Shown in pieces: positions 34,669 to 45,700 of a stretch of 64,000 nt of DNA (its first letter is position 1; each line of letters opens with the position of its first letter). Made by a program: the position numbers and the translations under genes. The DNA is from Ereboglobus luteus (GTDB lineage Bacteria; Verrucomicrobiota; Verrucomicrobiia; Opitutales; Opitutaceae): assembly GCF_003096195.1 (NCBI RefSeq), contig NZ_CP023004.1, forward strand, positions 2,150,501 through 2,214,500, in the 5' to 3' direction. The notes beneath the pieces were generated by a model. That model saw nothing but the letters and a program-made list of their open reading frames with translations, made no database searches and was not told the DNA's origin.

Positions 34669-35892
34669 ATGCCCTGTCGTTTTCTCATCGTCGCGCTCCT
34701 TTTTATTTTTGTTCCATTGGCAAAGGCCGCTGTCATTCCCCCAACGGAGAATTTCCCGCTGCCCACCGTTGACCTTTCCGGCCCCGCCGAGGCCGCCGCA
34801 CGGCATGTTACAATCGCCCGTGGAACGACGGAAGTCTATCAGGGGCACCCGACCACCGTCCTGCTGCCTGACGGAAAAACAATATACTGCGTGTGGACCA
34901 TCAACCACGGCGGACCCTGCGGCCCCATGAAGCGCAGCGACGACGGCGGTCTCACATGGAGCGGCCTGCTCCCGGTTCCCGAAAACTGGAAGAGCACAAA
35001 AAACTGCCCCTCCATCTACCGGCTCGTCGATCCGCGCGGCAAGGCGCGCCTTGTCGTCTTTGCGCAGGAAAACGGCGTCATGCGCCGCGCCTATTCCGAG
35101 GACGACGGCAAAACATGGTCGCCCATGCAGCCCGCCGGCGACGGCATCGTTCCCTCCGTCATGCCCTTCACAGACGTGAAGCCGGTTGACGGCGGCAAGC
35201 GGCTCCTCGCCATGACCAATATCCGCCGCCCCGGAGAGACCAGGGAGAAATATTCCAACGTTCTCGCGCAAAGTTTCTCCACCGACGGCGGCCTTACATG
35301 GTCGCCGCTTGAAATTGTTCGCGACATTCCCGGCCTCCGTCTTTGCGAACCGGAGATTGTCCGCTCGCCCGACGGCAAACAACTTCTCTGCCTCATCCGC
35401 GAGGATGCGAAGCACGAGTCGCTTTTCATGACCAGCGACGACGAAGGCCGCACGTGGTCGAAGGAGCGAACACTTCCCAAGGCGCTCTGGGGCGACCGCC
35501 ACAAGGCCAAATACACGCCCGACGGCCGCCTCGTTGTCGTCTTCCGCGACGTGGGCCGCAAAACCAGCCCCAGCAACAATCACTTCGTCGCGTGGGTCGG
35601 CTCCTACGACGACATCGTCAACGTCCGCGAAGCCGGCTATCGCGTGAAACTCATCCACAACCACCGGCGCGGAAAAATTTTCTCCGGCCGCCTCATGGAC
35701 GACTGCGGTTACCCCGGGCTTGAAGTGCTGCCCGACGGCACCCTCGTGGCGACCACCTACGCCAAATACACCGAAGGCGACGAGGGCAACTACGTCGTCG
35801 CAGTCCGATTCACGCTCAAGGAAACCGATGCCGCACTTGTGTTGAGGGAAACCCAAAACACACCGCCTATTCCGAATAGGAGTGCCCGGTAG
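34669..35892 (+). CDS. Secreted sialidase (BNR/Asp-box beta-propeller)
   Basis: 407 residues. Signal peptide (FLIVALLFIFVPLAKAA), then a six-bladed propeller with at least four Asp boxes: SDDGGLTWSG, SEDDGKTWSP, STDGGLTWSP and SDDEGRTWSK. ARGTTEVYQGHPTTVLLPDGKTIY matches the first blade of bacterial exo-alpha-sialidase-like proteins, and CEPEIVRSPDGKQLLCLIRE carries the central acidic residue. It should release terminal sialic acid (or act on a related sugar) from glycoconjugates outside the cytoplasm. Placed directly before a sulfatase and near a second sialidase. The arginine triad is not fully assignable by eye. Confidence 0.8.
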   Translation: MPCRFLIVALLFIFVPLAKAAVIPPTENFPLPTVDLSGPAEAAARHVTIARGTTEVYQGHPTTVLLPDGKTIYCVWTINHGGPCGPMKRSDDGGLTWSGLLPVPENWKSTKNCPSIYRLVDPRGKARLVVFAQENGVMRRAYSEDDGKTWSPMQPAGDGIVPSVMPFTDVKPVDGGKRLLAMTNIRRPGETREKYSNVLAQSFSTDGGLTWSPLEIVRDIPGLRLCEPEIVRSPDGKQLLCLIREDAKHESLFMTSDDEGRTWSKERTLPKALWGDRHKAKYTPDGRLVVVFRDVGRKTSPSNNHFVAWVGSYDDIVNVREAGYRVKLIHNHRRGKIFSGRLMDDCGYPGLEVLPDGTLVATTYAKYTEGDEGNYVVAVRFTLKETDAALVLRETQNTPPIPNRSAR

Positions 35893-35943
35893 TTCAGTTG
35901 TTAAATTGTCCATTGGCACAACAGTATTATTTGTCTTTTCCCC

Positions 35944-37845
35944 ATGAGCCCCACGCCCCGTAAAGCCATTCTGTCTTCCGGCGTCACTCTTGCCGCCACC
36001 GCGCTCATCTCTTTTCAGTCAGACATTTTGGTCACGCCCGCGCCCGCGCGGCCCAACATTATTGTCATCATGTCGGACGACATGGGCTTTAGCGACATCG
36101 GTTGCTATGGCGGCGAGATTCGCACGCCGGCGCTCGACAAACTGGCGCGCAATGGCCTGCGCTTCACCCAATTTTATAATGGCGCGCGTTGCTGTCCCAC
36201 GCGCGCATCATTGCTCACGGGGCTTTATCCTCATCAGGCCGGCGTCGGCCTCATGGTCGGCAATCCTCGCGGCAATTTGCCCGGATATCAGGGCGAGTTT
36301 TCCAAGAGTTGTCTGACCATCGCCGAAGTGCTGCGCCCCGCCGGCTACGCCACTTACGCCGTTGGCAAATGGCATGTCTCGCCATCCACTCCCGACGCAA
36401 AAGCCAACTGGCCGCTCCAGCGCGGCTTTGATCGGTTTTACGGCACGCTCGCCGGAGCCGGCAGTTATTATGATCCCGCCACGCTTTGCCGCGGCAACAC
36501 GTTCATCACTCCCGAAAACGATCCTGAGTATAAATCCGCGAGGTTTTATTATACCGACGCCATTGCCGACAATGCCGTGCGTTATTTGCGGGATCACACG
36601 GGTGATCCGGCGAGCGCAGCCAAGCCTTTCTTCATGTATGTGGCGTTCACCGCCGCGCACTGGCCCATGCACGCGCCGCCGGAGGATATTGCGCGATACA
36701 AGGGCCGCTACGACGCCGGGTTTGAGGCCATCCGCGCCGGGCGTTACCGCCGTGTGCGCGAATTCGGCCTTGTCCCGCCGTCCACCCGGCTTGGTCCGCC
36801 TGCCGTGAGTTGGGCGGACACCGCCGACAAGGAATGGGAGGCTCGCTGCATGGAAGTGTATGCGGCCATGGTTGACCGCATGGATCAAGGCATCGCGCGC
36901 ATTGTCGCCGAACTTGAGGCCGCCGGCCAGCTTGAGAACACGCTGATCTTGTTTCTTCACGACAACGGAGGTTGCGCCGAAACCATGGGGTTGGGACGAG
37001 GCACTCCCAGGGCTTTTCCAGAAAATATAAACCCCCTCGGCCCCGATGAGCTTCAGACCAAGGTGCTGCCGCCAATGCAAACCCGCGACGGCCGGCCCGT
37101 GCGCACCCAGCACGGCATCATGCCCGGCGCCGAGGACACCTACATCGCCTACGGCAAGGGCTGGGCCAATGTGTCAAACACGCCCTTCCGCGAATACAAA
37201 CACTGGGTTCACGAAGGCGGCATATCCACGCCGCTCATTGCGCACTGGCCCAAAGGCATTCGGAGGAACCTCGGCGGTTCACTCGTTCATTCAGTCGGTC
37301 ATATCATCGACATCGCCGCCACCTGCCGGGATGTCGCAAACGCCGCCTATCCGAACAAGCGCGACGGCACACCCATTACTCCACTTGAGGGAATCAGTTT
37401 GCGACCGGCGTTTTCCGGCGAAACACTCGACCGTCCCTCGCCGTTGTGCTGGGAGCACGAGGGCAACCGCGCGATTCGGCTCGGCAAATGGAAACTCGTC
37501 GCCAAGGGGCGCAAGGGTGCGTGGGAGCTTTACGACATGGAGGCGGATCGCGCCGAGTTGAACGACCTCGCCTCGCAGCATCCGGACATCGTGCAAAAAC
37601 TCGCCTCCGATTGGGATGCATGGGCGTTGCGCGCCAAGGTGAAACCCTGGCCGTGGGACAATCCGGAAGCAGGCAGGATTCCCAAGGGAAGATCAACGAT
37701 TCATGGACATTTCCGGACCAATCCCACGAGCCTCAGTGATGGCGGGCGCTGTGGCATTCGCGGACGACCTGAATCACTCGCATCAATTCCCGATTATATA
37801 AAAGGGGTGTCGTGCGACGCCTTTTTCAGCGGCGCTTCCATATAA
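35944..37845 (+). CDS. Secreted arylsulfatase (type I, formylglycine-dependent)
   Basis: 633 residues as given. N-terminal export signal, then RPNIIVIMSDDMGFSDIGCYGGEI with the metal-binding Asp pair. The active-site signature CCPTRASLLTGLYPHQAG has Cys for formylglycine conversion and Arg in CxPxR. AVGKWHVS, FLHDNGG and AHWPMHAP complete the catalytic pocket. It removes sulfate esters from glycans such as mucin. A maturase (anSME or FGE) is needed and not in this window. The last 45 residues look unlike sulfatase sequence and run over a terminator-like hairpin (37801-37826), so the true C-terminus may lie near 37690. Sits between two sialidases. Confidence 0.9.
   Translation: MSPTPRKAILSSGVTLAATALISFQSDILVTPAPARPNIIVIMSDDMGFSDIGCYGGEIRTPALDKLARNGLRFTQFYNGARCCPTRASLLTGLYPHQAGVGLMVGNPRGNLPGYQGEFSKSCLTIAEVLRPAGYATYAVGKWHVSPSTPDAKANWPLQRGFDRFYGTLAGAGSYYDPATLCRGNTFITPENDPEYKSARFYYTDAIADNAVRYLRDHTGDPASAAKPFFMYVAFTAAHWPMHAPPEDIARYKGRYDAGFEAIRAGRYRRVREFGLVPPSTRLGPPAVSWADTADKEWEARCMEVYAAMVDRMDQGIARIVAELEAAGQLENTLILFLHDNGGCAETMGLGRGTPRAFPENINPLGPDELQTKVLPPMQTRDGRPVRTQHGIMPGAEDTYIAYGKGWANVSNTPFREYKHWVHEGGISTPLIAHWPKGIRRNLGGSLVHSVGHIIDIAATCRDVANAAYPNKRDGTPITPLEGISLRPAFSGETLDRPSPLCWEHEGNRAIRLGKWKLVAKGRKGAWELYDMEADRAELNDLASQHPDIVQKLASDWDAWALRAKVKPWPWDNPEAGRIPKGRSTIHGHFRTNPTSLSDGGRCGIRGRPESLASIPDYIKGVSCDAFFSGASI
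37801..37826 (+). terminator. Imperfect terminator hairpin at the end of the sulfatase gene
   Basis: AAAGG (37801-37805) pairs with CCTTT (37820-37824) and TGTCG with CGACG across a 2-nt loop, with a GG bulge, followed by five T. It lies inside the last 15 codons of the annotated frame. Confidence 0.5.
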
Positions 37846-38053
37846 TACTATTAATCACGAAAATCGTTTCATGTGCCTGTCAATTTACTGGGATACATTG
37901 GAGACCAGCTTGACGTTATTGCGAATTCGCCGGAATGGCGTCTTTCATCCGCGTCACCCACTATTGATTAATACCCCGTTCCCATATTCCCGCGCCCTCC
38001 CACGTCATTTGTTTCCACCCTTATAGACACCCAGCCAATTTTTCGCCGCCTTT

Positions 38054-39271
38054 ATGCAAACAACCCGCACGATGTATTTAATAAAGCCCTCAATGCTGCT
38101 CTTGTGCTTGGCCTTGTGCTCAACGCTGTCCCATGCCTTGGCAGACGCCGCGTCCGTGGCCCCGAATCCAAAACAGCCCGCCACCTGGCTCATCCCCGGC
38201 AACGGATTCGAGCCCTTTCCGGCTTCCTCCATCGGTTTTGGCGAAACATCCTGCATCGGACTTCCCGACGGGCGCATCCTCACTGCTCGGGGTGGATACA
38301 TCGCTGTCTCGACCGACGGCATGAAAACTTTCCCCGTGGAAAACAACATCCCGTTCGTCAAGTCCCGCGCCGAGCCTGTGCGCGGGGCGCGCCTCGCCAT
38401 CAGCAGCAGTGGCGCCTGGCTCGTGCTCTGGCGCACCGCGCACACGCCCGGAAAGCTCGCCGAGTTTTGGGACAAGTCCACCCACAACTACGTCCCGCAT
38501 CTCACAGGCGGGCAGCTCATGGTGGCGCGTTCCGTTGACTCCGGCAAAACCTGGTCGGAGCCGCTTCGCATTTCCGACTCACGCTATACCAACGGGCATC
38601 CGCCGCGAAAAATACTCCAGACGAAATCCGGCGTCCTCCTCATTCCCGCGCAATACCGCACGCCGAACCCCGGACGACACACCGTCTCCATCCTCCGCTC
38701 GACCGACGACGGCGTTTCGTGGTCCGCTCCCGCACCCGCCTTCGATCTGCCAAACTCCAACGGCAACCATGACGGCGTTGTCGAGCCGACCCTCATCCAG
38801 CTCAAGGACGGCACCGTTTGGTTTCTCACCCGCACCAACCTCGGCGCGCTTTGGGAGTCGCGCTCCACCGACGACGGGCTCACGTGGTCGCCTTTGCGCC
38901 CCACCCGCATCTACGCCTCCTCGTCGCCGCCCACGCTTGAGCGTCTTTCCGACGGACGCCTCGTGCTTGTTTGGAATCCATGGAAGGATACCGAGGGCAA
39001 TCCACCGCAGACGCGCGGCGGCGCCGACACCACGGACTACTCCCTCGCCGTGGCAAGCTGGCACCGTCGCGAGCTCCACCTCGCCACTTCCTCCGACGAG
39101 GGCAAAACGTGGAGCGAGCCCCTTGTCGTTGCCCGGCATCCCCGCAAAAGCGGCGTGTTCAAGGGTGGCTGGATTTCCTACGTCACCCTCTTCGAGCACG
39201 ACAGCCACCTATATCTTTTCGCCCAGATGGGCGGACTCAACGCCCGCATCCCCCTCAATAAGCTCCCGTGA
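38054..39271 (+). CDS. Second secreted sialidase-like protein (Asp-box beta-propeller)
   Basis: 405 residues. A signal peptide (LLLCLALCSTLSHALA) is followed by repeated Asp-box-like strands: STDGMKTF, SVDSGKTWSE, STDDGVSWSA, STDDGLTWSP and SSDEGKTWSE. DGRILTARGGYIAV and HDGVVEPTLIQLKDGTVWFLTRTN are the catalytic-face segments of sialidase-fold enzymes. It is divergent in sequence from the sialidase at 34669, so the two probably have different linkage or substrate preferences. The TonB receptor gene begins right after it (a GTG at 39268 even overlaps its stop). Confidence 0.78.
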   Translation: MQTTRTMYLIKPSMLLLCLALCSTLSHALADAASVAPNPKQPATWLIPGNGFEPFPASSIGFGETSCIGLPDGRILTARGGYIAVSTDGMKTFPVENNIPFVKSRAEPVRGARLAISSSGAWLVLWRTAHTPGKLAEFWDKSTHNYVPHLTGGQLMVARSVDSGKTWSEPLRISDSRYTNGHPPRKILQTKSGVLLIPAQYRTPNPGRHTVSILRSTDDGVSWSAPAPAFDLPNSNGNHDGVVEPTLIQLKDGTVWFLTRTNLGALWESRSTDDGLTWSPLRPTRIYASSSPPTLERLSDGRLVLVWNPWKDTEGNPPQTRGGADTTDYSLAVASWHRRELHLATSSDEGKTWSEPLVVARHPRKSGVFKGGWISYVTLFEHDSHLYLFAQMGGLNARIPLNKLP

Positions 39272-39315
39272 GCCCGGTCCTATTTTTCATAATCCAAATC
39301 AAAAAACGTCTCCCC

Positions 39316-42300
39316 ATGCATAATATATTCACACCATTTACCCGCGTAGCGCAGCACACTGACAAGGCCGCCCCGCTCATGTCTTCGGGCATCCCGGCAA
39401 GGTGGATTTGGCAACCTGCGCTACGTGTGCTAAAGCTGGCCGCGGCTGTTGTCCTGGCGGGCGCGTGGATAACCACACCGGCTCCGGCCCAGTCTGCGTC
39501 GGCCGGCGCCATCGAGGGCGCGGTGTATAACGCGACCAACAGTCTTCCCGTGGGCAGGGCAAAAGTGAGCATCAAGGGAGCCAACCAAGAAACGCTCACG
39601 GATGACGAGGGCCGTTTCTATTTTCAGAATGTTGCCGCGAGCACCGTCGAGCTGGATGTATCCTATCTTGGCTTTAACACGCAAACCGCCTCGGTGACCG
39701 TGGAGGCTGGGAAAACCACGGTCCGCGATTTTCAAATCACCCGCGAAGGTTTGCCTAGACGCCGGGCCGAGGACGGCGAGGTTGTCATGTTGGAAAAGTT
39801 TTCCGTGGTGGCCGATCAGGCCATGAGCGCTCAGGCCATTGCCATGAATGAACAGCGCCACGCACCCAACATTAAGAATGTTGTTGCGCTGGAGGATCTC
39901 GGAGATTTTGGCACCGAAAACATTGGTGAATATATCCGGTTTCTCCCGGGTGTGGCTATCATTGACGACGGCGAGGAGGCCGGACGGCTTGCGCTTGGCG
40001 GCTTCCCCGCGGAGATGACTAATGTGCAACTCGACGGCGGCGATGTCGCAAGCACCGGTGTTGGCACGGAGATGGGGCGCACGCTTGCGCTCCAAGAGGT
40101 GCCCATGGTGAACATTGAGCGTGTTGAGGTCACAAAAGTCCCCACACCCGACATGTCGGCCACCGGCTTGGGCGGCTCGATGAATCTTGTTACCAAAAGC
40201 CTTTTGGGAACACGGCGCCCCTATCTCAATTACTCGATGTATATGACTTTTAACAACAAGGAGGGACTATCCTTTGATGGCGGCGGCAAGCAACCAATCC
40301 CACAAGTTACGCCGAAAACCAAAAAACCCTCCTTCAGCGTTTCCGCAGTGGTGCCGGCTGGCAAGCGCCTGGTCTTCAGCGCAGGTGCATCGCGCACATG
40401 GAAACAACGCCCTGCCGAGGGCACGCCGAGCGAGATCGCATATTGGAATCTGCAAGCCAAGGAATACCGTGATAAAAAATCCAAAAAGATTTCGCATTGG
40501 CCACCGGGCAATGGTCTCAAATCGCGCAAATCTCCGTTTCGGAGAATATTCAGGCTGGGGTGGAGATGAGGTTGTCACGCAACGACACCCTGTCGTTCAC
40601 CGTCCAAACCCGGCAAGTCACCTCCGACCGGGCAACCAGCCGCCTTACCACCCGTTTTCATTACAACATGCAATACGATCCTGTGGGCGATGCTGGCTCA
40701 ACCTCCACAAAGGAGGCGGGCGGACCGTTGCCAGGAAGCACAACCGGCGCGACTGAGCCGGGCGGCGGCACGATCGAAATGGGTGGCAACGCAGCGCTCA
40801 ATTATTCGGAAGTGACGGATAGCACTCATATGACGTTGCGTTACAGGCACCGCAGCTCGAAGTGGCAGATTGACGCACAAGCCGTCTACTCTAGCGCCGA
40901 GCGTGTGCGCAGTAGTATGAATGAAGGCTACTTCAACGGCTATTACGCTTTGGGCAATCAAAGCACGACGAGAGGATATGACATGAAGGGTTATGATATC
41001 AATGTGGGCGACAGCATCCTTCCGAATAGCTACGTCATTAAAAATTCGGACACAGGCGAGACTGTGGACCGGTATGACGGAGACACTTACTACCTCCAGT
41101 CAGTCCGCGAAGAGGACGGCAAGTATAAAACCGACATGTATTCAGGGCGGGTGGATGTGACTCGTGTTTTCAACCACCGTTTTTCCCTCAAGGCCGGCGG
41201 AGCTTTCAGCCGATTGAAAAAGGACGATTGGAGGTTGCCGATTAATTATACCTTTGTGGGCGACGAGCAATATGGGGCCGACACTGCCGCCGGACGCATT
41301 GAAAGGAAGATGGTGCGTCACTACGATATTCTTGACGAGAGCATCGATGTGGACAGCAACGGCAATGCCGTCCGCTGGATCAGCCCGGTAAAACTTTACC
41401 AACTCTTTCTCTCCAATCCGGAGTATTTTCAGCAAAACACCAGCACCATCCAATATAAGGCGGAATACTCGAAAAAAATGATTGAGGACATTTCCTCGGC
41501 TTATCTGCGCTTTGACCTGAACCTTTTTAGCAATCGCATGCACATCATCGGTGGCGTGCGCTACGAAAGAACCGACCTCGAGGGTTGGAGCGTGAAAATA
41601 GACCACACCGCAAAATACCATCGGGATCCTGAAACCGGCCAGCCCTTGAGAAATCCCGATGACAGTTTGCAATTGATCACAACTGATACCGTAGAGCAAA
41701 CCCGTCTTATCTATAAGGCGCGCGCTTTTTATGAGGGGCAAAACTACGATGGATTTTATCCCAGCCTGAATATCAATTATGCCTTCACCGATAATCTGGT
41801 GCTCCGCGCCGCCTACGCGCGCACTATCGGGCGTCCGGACGTGAGGTATGTCGTGGACGGCATCCGAGTGCCCGAGCTGACCGCGAAAGAGGTGCCTGAC
41901 CCGGGAAGTGAGGAAGACGATGACGAAACCAACACGGCTGCGCGTGTGATCAGGGTGGGGAATCCCGGGTTGAAACCATGGACTGCGGACAGTTTCCACC
42001 TTTCTCTCGATTCATACCATTTAAAGGGCGGGTTTGGCTCTATCGGTGTTTACCGCAAGAATGTGACCAATTTTTTTGCGGATCGCGCGTTTACCGCCAA
42101 CCGGCAGGATCTCGAGTATTATGGCATAAGCGATGCCGATATCGATTTTATGATAGAAAATGATTACGCGATCCGCCGATGGGTGAATGTCGGCGACGCG
42201 CACCTGACAGGGCTCGAAATAAGCTACCGACAGGACCTGTTTTTTCTTCCGTCGTGGCTTCAAAAAATACAGGTATGGGCGAATTACACGCATCTGAAGG

Positions 42301-42692
42301 TCGGCGGTCCCAACGCCGAGGAATTCACCGGATTCACCCCCGACGCGCTTTCCTGCGGCATAAATTACATCCGCCCGCGCTTTTCCATTCGTCTCACCTG
42401 CGCTTATCAGGCGGAGACAAAGTCAAAGGAGGTTCCCGTGGCGGAGGGCACACAGGCGGCGCGCTTTACCCCGCAGGACACTTATGAATATCAAGCTTCC
42501 AGTATTCGCTACGGAATCACAGCCGAATACAGTCTCTCCCGAGCATTTACCCTGTATATGAATTGGAATAATATATTCGGCAAGGACACCTATGTTTACC
42601 GTCGCGCAGCCGACACTCCCGCCTATGCGCAAAACTACCAGCGCTACATCGTCCCGTCCTACATTATGATTGGCGTGAAAGGGAGATTCTAA
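39316..42692 (+). pseudogene. TonB-dependent receptor, interrupted by a single-base frameshift (likely sequencing error)
   Basis: Reconstructed length about 1125 residues. After the signal region comes a carboxypeptidase-regulatory-like domain (GAIEGAVYNATNSLPVGRAKVSIKG...DEGRFYFQNV). The plug domain has LPGVAIIDDGEEAGRLALGGF, VQLDGGDVAS and VEVTKVPTPDMSATGLGGSMNLVTK. The 22-strand barrel ends in GVKGRF, with the terminal aromatic needed for BAM. The frame breaks at the A6 run 40474-40479; one more A restores DKKIQKDFALATGQWSQIAQ and continuity to 42692. It imports glycans or other ligands using TonB energy. Adjacent sialidases and sulfatase suggest host-glycan uptake. No SusD partner is present. 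GC is lower than in neighbouring genes. Confidence 0.9.
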
Positions 42693-42780
42693 GACGGCAA
42701 ACTCCTAACGTGTGTGTCGCGATGAAACAAACAGCCGGATGAAAGACAACGCGCTGTTTTAAAAACAAAGAATAATTTTT

Positions 42781-45700
42781 ATGAAAAACTTAACCCAAAC
42801 AATTTTAAAACACATCTTTGTGATAGCGTTTGTTGCTTTGACGCTTTCGCCATGTGCCATGGCGCAACAACAACCGCCGGTTAGCTCCGGAACTCATGCC
42901 TTTGGGGAAGATATCACGTTTGATCCGCCCACCCGGCAGACGATGGACGCAACGGCCACCCCCACGTGGCTGATTGCCGACGGAGTCACTGTCACAATAG
43001 CCAACGTGAGCACCGCCAGCAGCGGCGGTGTCATTTCTATCGGAGGTGGCGTTGGTAATAACACCGTTTTCACCATTGCGCCCACAGGATCAACCGGACG
43101 CGTCATTTTCAGAGGCAACATCACCAGCGGCGAGGGCAGCGTTTTTTATCAAAATCGCGCATCCGTTAATATCACCAACGCCTCCTTCATCGGTAACGGC
43201 TCCACCAAGGCTGCCGTCCACGGCGGCGGCGTATTCAGAATCGGCTCCACCGCCATCGAGACCCGTCTCACCAACGTCGTCTTCGATAAGAATTTCGCAT
43301 ATTCTCTCGGCGGTGCCATCCGCACCCTTCACGGCCTTACGATTACCTCCGGCACCTTCACCGGCAATCACGCCAGCGGCACCACCGCCACCACCGGCTT
43401 CGGCGGCGCCATCGCCGCCACCGCGGGCGGCCTCAACCTCAATAACAATGGCATCCAGCAAAGCATTATCACCGAAAGCTACTTCGCAGACAACTGGGCC
43501 TCCCGCTACGGCGGCGCCATCGGCGTGGATGGTAACAATCCCCACCACTCCATCACCTACTGGGATCACATCGGCTTCGACGACAACTTCGCCGCTCTCG
43601 GCGGCGGCGCGATCTACGACATCGCAAATACCAATAATCTTATTAGCGGAGCGCGACACATCAACGGCCAGCGCTTCGTCTTCACCGGCACCACCGGTGC
43701 CACCGAATACGTTTCCTCGGGCAACATTGCCCGCGGCGAGGCAATGACGGCGGACGAAATTACCGCCGCTCGCAGCGGCTCCTTCGCCTTTAGCGCCGCG
43801 GCTTCCGCAAAGGCCGGCGGCTTCTATTTTTCAAACGCCGTGGGCACCCTGCTTCGTTTCGACATCGCCGAAAACGTCACTGTCGAAATCGGCAAAGCCG
43901 GCAATCCCTCCGCGTGGGATTCCATCGCCAACAGCGACACTTCCGGCACCAGTGCGAGACTTGAACTCACCGGCACCGTCGCCACCGGTGGCGGAACGCT
44001 GATTTTGCATGCCGACAACTCCTACTTCCAAGGCTCGGTCAACGTGGACAAGGGCACGCTTCTCCTCGGCAACCGAAACGCCAAGCTCGGCGGCGTTGTC
44101 ACCGTCGCCGATGGCGCGGGTTTTGGCGGGGCGGGGGAATTGATCACGCACAAACAGAACGACACGGTTTTCGCCGGGCGCACAAAACTCGTCATTGGCG
44201 ACAATGCCTCCCTTCAGATCGGCACCGACACGGCTCTCGACGCGGAAACACTCGCAGTCGCGGGCGACTTGAGCGTTGGCACGGGCATCACCTTCACGCA
44301 CGATCTTTTCACCAGCGGCTCGGCCAGTCTGCTGTCCGTGAACAACCTCAGCATGGCGGGCACCGGCACAGTCAACCTCAGCCTGCTGGCCACGGGTTCG
44401 TTTGCGATCATGGAGTGGTCGGGCGTCGGGCTTGGCGCGGGAGACTTGGGCAAGCTCACTCTCACCGTGGACGGCGTCACCAACAACCCCCGCAGCACCG
44501 CCGCGCTTTCACTGTCGGGCAACCAGCTCGTCGTCACCAACACGGTCAACAACCTCGTCATGCGCTGGACGGGCGCCGAGGGCGGCAGTTGGATGCGCCG
44601 CCCCCGTGGGGCGCAGCAAAACTGGGCCGATGCGGGAGGCTCCGAGGAAAGCCGGTTTTTCAACGCGGACAGCGTGGTGTTCGATGGCGTGGCGGATGCC
44701 GCAAACGCCTCCAACCGAGACATCACCATCGAGGCCGGTGGCGTGGTCGTTTCCGATATGGAAGTATCGGGAGCCGCGGATTACGTGTTTCGCGGCGAGG
44801 GCGGAATCGAAGCCGACGCCAACGCCGTGGGCAGCGCGGCCTTCACGCCATCGGGCAAGTTGAAAAAGAGCGGTGAGGGCGAGTTGGTTTTCGCCAACAC
44901 CGCCGCAAACACCTTCAAGGGGGCATCGAAATTTCGGGCGGCTTGATCGGCTTTGACAACGCGGCGCAACTCGGCTCCGGCACGGGCGGCATCACGTTTG
45001 CCGATTCCGGCACGCTGCGCGCCGCAAGCACGGTCACGGGAACCCTGACCGACAACGTGCGCGTCGCGGCGGGCAAAACCGCCGCGATCGAGGTGGAGCG
45101 GGGAGGCTCGTTCATTTACGGTGGCGTGCTGAGTTCGGCGGCGGACTCAACGTTGCGAAAAACCGGCGAAGGCTCGCTCCTCCTCACAGGCGACAGCTCG
45201 GCAAATGCCGGCGCGCTCGCAATTGACAAGGGTGCGGTAACGCTGGTGGAGACTAATGCAGCGCTCGGAGGAAAAATCACCGTGGGCGCCGGCGCGACTC
45301 TCGGCGGCGTGGGCGCGGCGGGCGCGGGCGGCTCGGTCAAGATTGCCGCCGGGGGCATTCTGGACGCCGGGCTGGACAGCACGCAATCCGGCACGCTCAC
45401 CGTCCATAACTTGGAAATGTCCGGCGGCGCGACACTGAGGCTGGACCTGTTCAAGGATGCCGACGGCGCGTATCAAAAAAGCGACCGCGTGTTCGACTCC
45501 GGCACCTCCTCCATCAGTGGCGCCAATACAATCGACCTCACCTCGTTCGCGACCGGCACCTTTAATCTCGGCAACCTTGGCGGCCTCGCCGCCGCCGGAA
45601 GCGTGACACTAAGCGGCATGACACTGCCCGTCGGCGGACGACTCTCAGCGGAATTAACCAACGCCTCCGGCACATTGGAGATGATCACGACCTCCGACCA

